Part shown: piece after piece, positions 18,005 through 25,456 of the stretch | Layout of the letters: each line of letters starts with the position of its first letter | Numbering within the stretch: the first letter of the stretch is position 1 | Translations under genes and position numbers: made by a program | The notes under the pieces: generated by a model | What the model was told of the DNA's origin: nothing | The model's input: the letters and a program-made list of their open reading frames with translations, nothing else | Databases searched by the model: none | Assembly (NCBI RefSeq): GCF_900188275.1 | Contig: NZ_FZNY01000004.1 | Span: 124,001-188,000, forward strand | DNA: 64,000 nt | From: Dokdonia pacifica | GTDB lineage: Bacteria > Bacteroidota > Bacteroidia > Flavobacteriales > Flavobacteriaceae | Reading direction: 5' to 3'

Positions 18005-18136
18005 ATGGAAAAATTAAAAACATACGAGATTTTAAAACCCCAATGTATTTATGGAGGTGCAAACGATCATCAAGATAATGACGGTATTCCTCCTGATGAA
18101 AATGATAGATCTGATTGGGGTGTAATTGGAGGGTGA
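18005..18136 (+). CDS. Possible 43-residue GG-leader peptide
   Basis: A short frame beginning 22 nt after metF: an N-terminal MEKLKTYEILKPQ, then CIYGG, then an acidic Asp/Asn-rich tail ending DWGVIGG. The basic start and the GG at residues 17-18 resemble a double-glycine leader, but the core has one cysteine only before the GG, and no modification or export gene is near. It is followed by a palindrome and a convergent gene. It may be a real small peptide or chance; I see no promoter or strong ribosome site. Confidence 0.35.
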   Translation: MEKLKTYEILKPQCIYGGANDHQDNDGIPPDENDRSDWGVIGG

Positions 18137-18156
18137 AAAACAAATATCCTTTATAC

Positions 18157-18170
18157 GCTTTCGCGAAAGC
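18157..18170. repeat. TTTCGCGAAA palindrome between convergent genes
   Basis: Perfect over 14 nt, nearly symmetric over 26 nt (18151-18176). It is the last copy before an 11.5-kb stretch that has none. Confidence 0.9.
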
Positions 18171-18188
18171 ATATAAAACATCAAACAT

Positions 18189-18809
18189 TTACTTTCTAAT
18201 GGCTTTCTGTGTAGGTAGATGCTCTCCATCTGCCACCATATTGATAAGATAAATTCCGGTTTTCATAGAAGCTACATCTAATGTAATAGTAGCATCTACG
18301 TTTTGATACGTTTTAGTCATTACTTGTTGCCCTAATAAGTTTGTAACATATACTTGAACCTCTTTGTAAGGTGAAGGCATTTTAAGATGAAAGATTCCAT
18401 CTGATGATGGATTGGGGAATATAGAAGGAGATGTTTTTATGACTTCTTCAATGATTGTTATTGTATATACATAAGAACCACAAGAAATTTTTCTTGGATA
18501 TCTATCTGTAAGAATGATTTCATCAAGCGATTCGTTTTCTAGTATAATCTCAATAAACTTTTGAGTGTCTATCACGATTTCTTGGGTTTGATATCCCGTA
18601 TAAGAAATAGCCAGTGTATCTCCTTTTTTTACTTTTAATGTGAAATTTCCTTGGTCATCGGAAGTTGTCCCTTTCGTTGTGTTTTTAATATGAATGTTTG
18701 CTAAAGACAAATAACTTATTTCATCCATTACCGTTCCTTGAATACTAGTTTGAGCAGTTAAAGAATTGAGATAAAATAATAAGAGTACTAAAAGTGTAAT
18801 TTTTTTCAT
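18189..18809 (-). CDS. Secreted protein with carboxypeptidase-like regulatory domain and T9SS sorting domain
   Basis: 206 residues. Signal peptide at 1-19 (LLVLLLFYLNSLTAQ), then a CarboxypepD_reg-like beta domain from about 22 to 95 (IQGTVMDEISYLSLANIHI, GTTSDDQGNFTLKVKKGD), then a C-terminal type IX sorting domain from about 130 (IFPNPSSDGIFHL, LLGQQV, GIYLINM). It should be exported by the Sec system and moved across the outer membrane by T9SS. No catalytic domain lies between, so it is a minimal cargo protein of unknown role. Confidence 0.82.
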   Translation of the reverse strand: MKKITLLVLLLFYLNSLTAQTSIQGTVMDEISYLSLANIHIKNTTKGTTSDDQGNFTLKVKKGDTLAISYTGYQTQEIVIDTQKFIEIILENESLDEIILTDRYPRKISCGSYVYTITIIEEVIKTSPSIFPNPSSDGIFHLKMPSPYKEVQVYVTNLLGQQVMTKTYQNVDATITLDVASMKTGIYLINMVADGEHLPTQKAIRK

Positions 18810-18956
18810 GAGATAATTATTTGGTTGTTGATGTCAAACATAGGTTATACAATTGCCTTTTAAAACGATAAATGAGTGAACAGTACTTTTGAGTGAGGTA
18901 ATGTTCTTAAGAATGTATTAACTTGATATGTAGCAATTTTTACTATATTTAATCAT

Positions 18957-20573
18957 ATGACTACAAAAAAGAATAATGCACTATATCGTTCAGATTTATT
19001 TAGACATTTAGATGGTATTGTGACAGCTCCTGTTGCATACGAATTGCACGCAAAAGGAATTACAACACAGTTATTAAAAGAAGATTCTTGTTTGTTGTCA
19101 GAACTCACAAGAACATATAATGCAAATGAAGGATATCTCAATGTTGCCTTGCGAGTGCTTTGTTCTCAAGGGTGGTTGCAGCAATCTATTCAAAATAATG
19201 GCGATGATGTATTGTATAGCAAAACAGCTTCTAGTGAAATTGCTTTTGGTTTATTTCATCTTTATGAAGATGTAGTCAACTTGCAGAAATTCTCGGGAAA
19301 GTTTCATGATCGTAAGTTTGAAGCAGCACCTTTTCAGATGCTAAAGAAGATTTTTACGTCTTTTAAAAAGAATTATGGAATCACGATATCCAATGATAAT
19401 GCTATTGCTACGGTCCAGTATCAGGTGTTAAAACATATAGAAGGAATTATTTTAGGTCCTACGCTAGTGCATCTAGCTATGGGAGGAATGTTTCATAAAT
19501 ACTTTATGCAGGCAAGCTTTAAACCTGAAGAATTCCATAAAGATGCGGCTCATTTTAAAGAGTTGCTGGATATTTTATGCTATTTTGAATTGTTTGCATC
19601 TCATAATGGTACTTATGAATTTACAGAAAAAGGACTTTTTTATGCAAAACGAGCTAGTGCCTATGGGGTGACAGTGTCTTATATTCCAACATTCCGTAAG
19701 CTAGATGAGTTATTATTCGGAAACGCAAAAGCAGCCAAAGAAGCAGGAGATGGCAATAAAGAAGGACATGTAGATAGGGCTATGAATGTATGGGGAAGTG
19801 GTGGTGCACATGCGAGTTATTTTAAAGTGGTAGATGAAATTATCATTCACCTATTCAATAAACCTATAGAAGAACAACCGAAAGGGATTTTAGATATGGG
19901 TTGTGGAAATGGTGCTTTTTTAATTCACTTATATAATGTCATTGAAAAACAAACCCTCCGCGGGCGAATGCTGGATGAACACCCTCTTATTTTGGTTGGA
20001 GCCGACTATAATGAAGCGGCACTAAGTATTACAAAAGCAAATTTGGTACAAGCAGAAATCTGGGCAAAAGTAGTCTGGGGTGATATTGGAGATCCTGACC
20101 GATTAGCAAAAGACCTTCAAGATAATTATGGAATTGCATTAGGAGAACTATTAAATGTGCGTTCGTTCCTAGATCATAACCGTATTTGGAAAATGCCAGA
20201 GTCAAGATTAGAAAAGCGAATAAGTGACTCAACAGGAGCCTATGTTTTTGAAGGGGAACGTATGTCTAATGATCAGGTAGAAGATTCCTTATTAGAACAT
20301 ATTGAAAAATGGGCGCCGTATGTGTCTACATTTGGTTTATTGGTTATCGAATTACATACAGTACCGCCAGAAATCGTTGCAAAACATATTGGAAAAACTG
20401 CAGTAACCGCTTATGATGCTACCCATGGATTTTCAGATCAATATATCGTAGAAGTACCTGTGTTCTACAAAATACTTGCCGAAGCAGGCCTCCATCCTGA
20501 CCAACGATTAGGACAGAAGTTCCCAAATTCTGAACTGGCTGCTGTGACAGTGAATTTGTTTAGGAGGGAGTAG
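18957..20573 (+). CDS. Class I SAM-dependent methyltransferase, two-domain
   Basis: 538 residues. The N-terminal ~290 residues are helical and look like the dimerisation/winged-helix part of O-methyltransferase-like proteins; SAM motif I is ILDMGCGNGAFLIHL at about 311-325, followed by LVGADYNEAALSITK and VVWGDIGDP. The tail has NSELAAVTVNLFRRE. The substrate is unknown; the layout recalls methyltransferases of secondary metabolism. It is monocistronic and stands just left of the first recombinase remnant. A TATATTTA box lies directly before the ATG. Confidence 0.75.
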   Translation: MTTKKNNALYRSDLFRHLDGIVTAPVAYELHAKGITTQLLKEDSCLLSELTRTYNANEGYLNVALRVLCSQGWLQQSIQNNGDDVLYSKTASSEIAFGLFHLYEDVVNLQKFSGKFHDRKFEAAPFQMLKKIFTSFKKNYGITISNDNAIATVQYQVLKHIEGIILGPTLVHLAMGGMFHKYFMQASFKPEEFHKDAAHFKELLDILCYFELFASHNGTYEFTEKGLFYAKRASAYGVTVSYIPTFRKLDELLFGNAKAAKEAGDGNKEGHVDRAMNVWGSGGAHASYFKVVDEIIIHLFNKPIEEQPKGILDMGCGNGAFLIHLYNVIEKQTLRGRMLDEHPLILVGADYNEAALSITKANLVQAEIWAKVVWGDIGDPDRLAKDLQDNYGIALGELLNVRSFLDHNRIWKMPESRLEKRISDSTGAYVFEGERMSNDQVEDSLLEHIEKWAPYVSTFGLLVIELHTVPPEIVAKHIGKTAVTAYDATHGFSDQYIVEVPVFYKILAEAGLHPDQRLGQKFPNSELAAVTVNLFRRE

Positions 20574-20593
20574 GTTATTGATATCACTAGTAC

Positions 20594-20603
20594 ACGGAAA
20601 ACC
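20594..20603 (+). repeat. ACGGAAAACC motif at the left side of recombinase remnant 1
   Basis: The same ten bases form the left part of the TTACGGAAAACCGTAA sites found after remnants 1 and 3. Here the right arm has changed. Confidence 0.4.
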
Positions 20604-20610
20604 AACTATC

Positions 20611-20963
20611 GCAAACTAGAAATCAAATCGCCACAGGTGCTTTCTTTAGCCCAGTATATACAAAAGGATAGGGAAGTATTGCAAAATGCTGTAGCGTGCC
20701 ACACAGAGGCGTTTATACCGCAAAACTAGGATCGTTTTACGGTTGCTTGTCAGCTGTTTAAAAAACTACGCACCATTAACCTAAATATCAAAAACGCCCA
20801 TCAGATACGAGCATCGGTGATTACTTATTGGTTAAAGCTTCATAACATACGTGAAGTGCAATATATGGCAGGGCATCGGTATATTTCTTCAACTGAACGA
20901 TTCCTGCAAGATGATATTGAGAACTTGTAAGAAATGATTGATAATTTGCATCCTATCAATTAA
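20611..20963 (+). pseudogene. Tyrosine recombinase (integrase) 3' remnant, copy 1
   Basis: The best frame reads KKLRTINLNIKNAHQIRAS, then VITYWLKLHNIREVQYMAGH, RYISSTERFLQDDIENL, a stop, and EMIDNLHPIN. This matches box II of tyrosine recombinases (H-x-x-R, G-H), but the catalytic tyrosine position after SST is phenylalanine and there are stops and frame changes upstream. About the last 110 codons are recognisable. It shares sequence over its whole length with copy 3 (24958) and its 3' third with copy 2 (23505). Confidence 0.8.
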
Positions 20964-21051
20964 TTACATAGATTGTAAATCCTTAAATTAAATGTATTAC
21001 TCTAAACAAACCTCAATACTCATTGGGGATTATTTGTTTATTCTCCTCTGA

Positions 21052-21067
21052 TTACGGAAAACCGTAA
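21052..21067. repeat. TTACGGAAAACCGTAA inverted repeat after remnant 1
   Basis: Perfect 6-bp arms around AAAA, located 88 nt after the remnant's final stop. An identical 16-mer stands at the same distance after remnant 3. The segment between (20964-21051) is also conserved between the two copies. A recombination site or a terminator of the lost recombinase gene are both possible. Confidence 0.7.
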
Positions 21068-21214
21068 ATATTTATTGGTTATATATATTATAATGTTTCT
21101 TAAACAAGCATACTATAAATTGAATTTAAACTTTTTTAGATTTATGTATAAGCATAAGTGGAATATAAAAGACATTTATTTTATAAAACTATTGTAGTCA
21201 TTGAAAAAATAAAC

Positions 21215-21769
21215 ATGGAATATTTTACAATAATAATTTCTGTCTTAACTGGAATAGCAGCAACATTAGTTCTTAAAGACCGTATTCAGAATTTGATTTC
21301 CAATCGCTACACATGGAATAAAATTGAAAAAGGGGCAAAGGATGTAATAAATCAAATAAACATCGACGGCTATAACCCTGACTTAATTTTGGCAATCGGT
21401 CGAGGTGGAGCAATTTTGGGAGCAAATATTTCTGCAAATCTCCACCCTACATATAAACCGATGGTATACTGGGATGTATATTATACTTGGAAGGATAAAA
21501 AAAGACAGAATAACTATTCAAAAACTTCCTTAAGTAAATTTAAAGATAAAAAGATTCTCGTGGTAATAGGGAATGTCTATTCTGGGAAAATGCTCGATGA
21601 CATTCAAGATCAATTACTAAAAATAAATGTAAAAGAAGTGAAATCGGTTTCACTAACAAATAGTGTTCTTTCTAAGGCTAAAGTCAATTATTTCTCATAT
21701 GAATTAAATAAAAGAACTAATATGCCTTGGACTTTTAATAAAAATGGAAAGCCAAAGCATTTTGAATAA
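21215..21769 (+). CDS. Membrane-anchored phosphoribosyltransferase-like protein
   Basis: 184 residues from the ATG at 21215; an in-frame GTG 57 nt upstream is possible. One N-terminal membrane segment (FTIIISVLTGIAATLVL), then a type I PRTase-like fold: DLILAIGRGGAILGANIS (about 56-73) and, in the PRPP-loop position, KILVVIGNVYSGKMLDDI (about 113-130). The usual acidic pair and the G-T of the loop are replaced, so catalysis on PRPP is doubtful. It opens a three-gene AT-rich group between recombinase remnants 1 and 2. A defence-type role is only an inference from this setting. Confidence 0.6.
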   Translation: MEYFTIIISVLTGIAATLVLKDRIQNLISNRYTWNKIEKGAKDVINQINIDGYNPDLILAIGRGGAILGANISANLHPTYKPMVYWDVYYTWKDKKRQNNYSKTSLSKFKDKKILVVIGNVYSGKMLDDIQDQLLKINVKEVKSVSLTNSVLSKAKVNYFSYELNKRTNMPWTFNKNGKPKHFE

Positions 21770-21826
21770 AATATTGCTATGACTTGTTAAGCCTTACAAG
21801 AAAATTAAACAAAAAACGTCTAAGAA

Positions 21827-22405
21827 ATGACAAATTATGAAATTTGGAGTTTAATAATATCTCTAATAACAATTACCATAACTATTAGTGGCCTATTGTA
21901 TGCAGGAAACCAAATTAAATTAGCAAGAAAGCAACTGAATAGTGCTCTTGAGACTATTGAACTCACTCGAGAAATACACAAGGATAATCATGACTGGAAT
22001 AGGAGAATAGCATCACAGAATGTTATTAATTCCTTTAGAAATCAAAATAAAACAAAAGAACTTAGAGAATCTCTTGATCAAATTGATATTAATGATGCTA
22101 TACCATTAGATACAATTATTTCAAAATTTAAAACAGATATGGACTTACAGGGTTATATACATTCTGTTTTAAATACTTTTGAAGGTTTCTCTCGAGGAGT
22201 TAATCAAGGTATTTATGATGAAGAAGTTATCAAAACTGCTTTAATGGGTACTATGACAAGATATTTTAACTGTTTTCGACCATATATAGTTCATATAAGA
22301 AAAGTAAGAAATCCAGAATTATATAGTGAATACGAGTCGCTAATTAATATTTGGAAAACAAAAATGAGTGAACCTAAGACTAGAACTAGAATAGGAAATA
22401 CATAA
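21827..22405 (+). CDS. DUF4760-like membrane protein
   Basis: 192 residues. One N-terminal membrane helix (WSLIISLITITITISGLLYAG), a coiled-coil-like stretch to about residue 65, then a soluble helical part with VLNTFEGFSRGVNQGIYDEEV, the pattern I associate with DUF4760. The family has no proven function. It follows the PRTase-like gene by 57 nt in the same direction. Confidence 0.6.
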   Translation: MTNYEIWSLIISLITITITISGLLYAGNQIKLARKQLNSALETIELTREIHKDNHDWNRRIASQNVINSFRNQNKTKELRESLDQIDINDAIPLDTIISKFKTDMDLQGYIHSVLNTFEGFSRGVNQGIYDEEVIKTALMGTMTRYFNCFRPYIVHIRKVRNPELYSEYESLINIWKTKMSEPKTRTRIGNT

Positions 22406-22470
22406 GTTTTATTGATAAAAATGTATGTTAAATTCCAAAAATGTAAATCAAATTACATGAGTAATAAAAA

Positions 22471-23439
22471 ATGGTAAACAATAAACTCTGTATATATCTT
22501 GACCAATTCGCAATAACTGATTTGATGGAGTCAGAAAAGGGTGAATACTGGTTTGAGATAAAAGAATTACTTCTAAAAGGATATGAAAATGGAGTTTTAT
22601 TTTGCCCTCTTTCCCCTGAACACTATTTAGAAACTTCAAAAAAAGATTATGTAAGCGCTAAAGAACATGATTTGTTTTTTACTAAACTATCAGATGGATA
22701 TAGTCTAAAACCTGAACTTTTTATTACTTCTCAATTAATTTCATCTAGAATTAGAAAAAATAAGATTACCCAAAAAACATATATGCACTCTAATGTCGGA
22801 GGGGTTTTTGAAAACGAAAAAAACTATTTAACGTTCAACAAAGCAAATGATGATTTTGGATATCTAATTGATAAAGGTACAGAAAGCATAAATTCATTAA
22901 GAAAAATCACTAACGGACAAAAAACTAAGTCTGATATTAAGAATCAAATGTTTAAGATTCTAAAGAAAATGCAATCTAAGTCATTCATAGAGAGACTTAC
23001 TAAGCTTCAAAAAAATCAGCAATTAATGATTAGAGGTGATCAGTTTGGAGAAAAAGAAGTTCCTAATTGGATAGATCTAATAATTGATCAATTATTGAAA
23101 AAACATAAGTTTAGCAATAAAGAAATTAGAAAGTTAATTTTAGAATTTAAAAATAACGGATTTGACAATATACCAACTCTAAATATTAGAGCAACATTAG
23201 AAACTATTGCATCTATATATAGCAAAAAGACAACTCCTAATGATCAAATTGACTTTATGCGTATAATTAACGGTTTACCTATTTCAGATATATTTTTAAC
23301 TGATAAGAAACGAAAAAATGAAATCTTAGAATCTGAGTTAGATATTAAATATAACACAAAAGTATTTTCTGGTGTTAAAGAAGACTTAATCAGACTAATT
23401 GAAGAACTAAAACAGTACAGAACAATAAGTGACCACTAG
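22471..23439 (+). CDS. Hypothetical protein with PIN-like nuclease features
   Basis: 322 residues, no signal peptide. The start CIYLDQFAITDL (D11), FCPLSPEHYLET (E50), and the late block DFMRIINGLPISDIFLTDKK (D261, D273, D278) have the spacing of acidic residues seen in PIN-like proteins of the LDxx...LPxxDxxxTD kind, with a long helical insert between about 80 and 240. If so it would be a metal-dependent RNase. It is the third gene of the group between remnants 1 and 2 and is followed by remnant 2 within about 70 nt. The family call is from pattern only. Confidence 0.5.
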   Translation: MVNNKLCIYLDQFAITDLMESEKGEYWFEIKELLLKGYENGVLFCPLSPEHYLETSKKDYVSAKEHDLFFTKLSDGYSLKPELFITSQLISSRIRKNKITQKTYMHSNVGGVFENEKNYLTFNKANDDFGYLIDKGTESINSLRKITNGQKTKSDIKNQMFKILKKMQSKSFIERLTKLQKNQQLMIRGDQFGEKEVPNWIDLIIDQLLKKHKFSNKEIRKLILEFKNNGFDNIPTLNIRATLETIASIYSKKTTPNDQIDFMRIINGLPISDIFLTDKKRKNEILESELDIKYNTKVFSGVKEDLIRLIEELKQYRTISDH

Positions 23440-23504
23440 ATAAGTGAATAGTTCCGATACAAACAATATATTCTAATACTTTGTTATAGTAATCTTTATA
23501 TCGT

Positions 23505-23730
23505 AAAAATCGAATCGTTTTACGATTGCTTGTTGGCTGTTAAAAAAAGATTAGCATTAACTTCAAAATCAAAATATACATCAGAGACGAACATTGATTA
23601 AAGTTTTATAATATACTAGAAGGTGCAATATATGAGTGGGCATCGCTATATTTCTTCCACCGAAAGATTTGTGCAAGATGATATTGAGAATCTACAAGAA
23701 ATGATTGATAGTTTGCATCCTATTTTATAA
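23505..23730 (+). pseudogene. Tyrosine recombinase remnant, copy 2
   Basis: The shortest copy. Clear similarity to copies 1 and 3 over GTGCAATATATG...GGGCATCG and ERFVQDDIENLQEMIDSLHP up to a TAA at 23728; upstream parts are frameshifted and shortened. It too has Phe at the catalytic tyrosine position. The conserved downstream tail and the TTACGG inverted repeat are missing here. A separate stem (TCGTAAAA / TTTTACGA, 23501-23525) lies at its left end. Confidence 0.75.
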
Positions 23731-23758
23731 GTATAAAGATGCTGAATATAATAGTGCT

Positions 23759-24187
23759 TCAATTTTTATTAAGAAGTCCTATATATAATTGGCTTAAATA
23801 AAATAATACAATTAAGGTTAGTAGAATAAGAACTAATGATATCAAGGCAGATGTATTTAATTTTACTATTTGGAGTTCATCATAGAGCATGAGACTTATT
23901 TGAAACAAGTACATTGTTATTGGAATCAGAATTACAATTTTCCACCCTCTATTATTGAATATATAAAATAATACAGAAATAAATAGTGCAGTAAGTTTAC
24001 CTATTAAAAGGTATGCAAATATGTATATAGGAGTTTCAGATGTTTGAAAAGTAATTAAATAAGTTTCAAAAACATTACTAGATGGTAAATTATTATAACT
24101 ATAATAAAAAAAGGGGATTATCGCTATACTAATCATTACCAATCCATCCTTTTTTAATAATTTTAGCATATCTGACTTATCTCCCAT
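23759..24187 (-). CDS. Hypothetical four-helix membrane protein
   Basis: 142 residues; about four hydrophobic segments (MISIAIIPFFYYSY, IFAYLLIGKLTALFISVLFYI, IVILIPITMYLFQISLM, SALISLVLILLTLIVLFYL). I do not recognise the family. It is the only leftward gene between remnants 2 and 3 and starts 14 nt from the divergent next gene, so the two probably share a promoter region. Very AT-rich. Confidence 0.5.
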   Translation of the reverse strand: MGDKSDMLKLLKKDGLVMISIAIIPFFYYSYNNLPSSNVFETYLITFQTSETPIYIFAYLLIGKLTALFISVLFYIFNNRGWKIVILIPITMYLFQISLMLYDELQIVKLNTSALISLVLILLTLIVLFYLSQLYIGLLNKN

Positions 24188-24201
24188 TATATTAGAATAT
24201 T

Positions 24202-24945
24202 ATGAATATGAAAATTACGAATAAAAAGTATTTTGTACCAGCCTTAATTGCTTTATGTACAATTACAACTACTTTAATTTTTAATAAGCTTATAAATAAA
24301 TCTGAAAGAGAGCCGACATATACTTTTAAAAAAGCACCAACACTTATTTTTGATTCTAATAATACTTCATCAAAAATTCAATTTTACTATAATGATATTG
24401 CAGTCAATTCGAATGTTTATGTAGCAAATATCATTATATGGAATAATGGAAAATTAGAGATCAAGAGAGAAGATATAAGGAATAACTTAAAATTTATTGA
24501 AGATGAAAATATAAAAATATTGGAATATGAGATAGTAAACCAGTCTCATGACGGACTGGGGGATTTCAAATTAAAAAGAGAACAGAATGATCTAATCTTA
24601 GATTGGAAAAATTTTGATCCAGGTTTTAGTTTAGAGGTTAAAATTATTTACTCTGCAAAAGACAACAAGGAAATTCTAATGGATGGATATGTAAAAGGAA
24701 ACGAAATGATTAAATCCAATGCTCGAAAAGAATCTAGTCCCTTATACATACTCGTAATTATATGCTTACTCGTTGCATTAATTTTTACAATTTTTAGGAT
24801 GATCAAAAGTAAAGCAAATCTTTTGAATGAAAATAAAGATTTAGATTTAAAAAGTAGATCAGCAAATTTTATATTAAATGCATATCTATTTTTAGCAGCT
24901 ATTTTATTAATAGGCTTTTCTTATGTTCTTTATAATGTTTTTTGA
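24202..24945 (+). CDS. Hypothetical membrane-anchored protein
   Basis: 247 residues. An N-terminal membrane helix (VPALIALCTITTTLIF), an extracytoplasmic or cytoplasmic beta-rich part (about 40-170, with ANIIIWNNGKLEIKREDI), and two C-terminal helices (LYILVIICLLVALIFTIF; AYLFLAAILLIGFSYVL). No family recognised. Divergent from the preceding membrane protein and ended directly by remnant 3. Confidence 0.5.
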   Translation: MNMKITNKKYFVPALIALCTITTTLIFNKLINKSEREPTYTFKKAPTLIFDSNNTSSKIQFYYNDIAVNSNVYVANIIIWNNGKLEIKREDIRNNLKFIEDENIKILEYEIVNQSHDGLGDFKLKREQNDLILDWKNFDPGFSLEVKIIYSAKDNKEILMDGYVKGNEMIKSNARKESSPLYILVIICLLVALIFTIFRMIKSKANLLNENKDLDLKSRSANFILNAYLFLAAILLIGFSYVLYNVF

Positions 24946-24957
24946 TTCCTAGACTAC

Positions 24958-25308
24958 ATGGGAACTTGAAATTAAATCGCCACAAATCCTTTCTCTGGCA
25001 GAGTATATACAAACTAGCAGGGGAAGTACTACAGGAATCGATTGGATGTCACACAACCGCTTTTATATCTCGTAACGGGGATCGATTACCGTTACGGACT
25101 GGCTGTTTAAAAAACTGCATAGGATCAACCATAATATTAAAGATATCAGCTAAGAGCATCAGTCATTACCCATTGGTTAAAACTTCACAACATACGTGAG
25201 GTGCAATATATGGCAGGGCATCGTCATATTTCTTCCACCGAACGATTTGTGCAAGATGATATTGAAAACCTACAAGAAATGATTGATAATTTGCATCCTA
25301 TCAATTAA
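24958..25308 (+). pseudogene. Tyrosine recombinase remnant, copy 3
   Basis: Reads ASVITHWLKLHNIREVQYMA, GHRHISSTERFVQDD and IENLQEMIDNLHPIN up to TAA at 25306; a deletion and frameshift precede ASVIT. The region left of that (AAATTAAATCGCCACA, then GAGTATATACAAA) aligns with copy 1 from 20611. The catalytic tyrosine position is Phe. Confidence 0.8.
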
Positions 25309-25395
25309 TTACTGTATCTTACAAATCCCTTAAATTAAATGTATTACTCTAAATAAACCTCAGTATTCACTGGGGATTATTTATTCCTCCCTTCA

Positions 25396-25411
25396 TTACG
25401 GAAAACCGTAA
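25396..25411. repeat. TTACGGAAAACCGTAA inverted repeat after remnant 3
   Basis: Identical to the site at 21052 and 87 nt after the remnant's stop. It lies 45 nt before the start of the KAP NTPase gene. Confidence 0.7.
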
Positions 25412-25456
25412 TAAAATAATCTTAAATAATAGGAATTTAGTATTAAAATACATTTT

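Noticed and set aside
24942-25199. Separate 85-codon gene
   Set aside because: It is an off-frame reading of recombinase remnant 3 and shows no family pattern.
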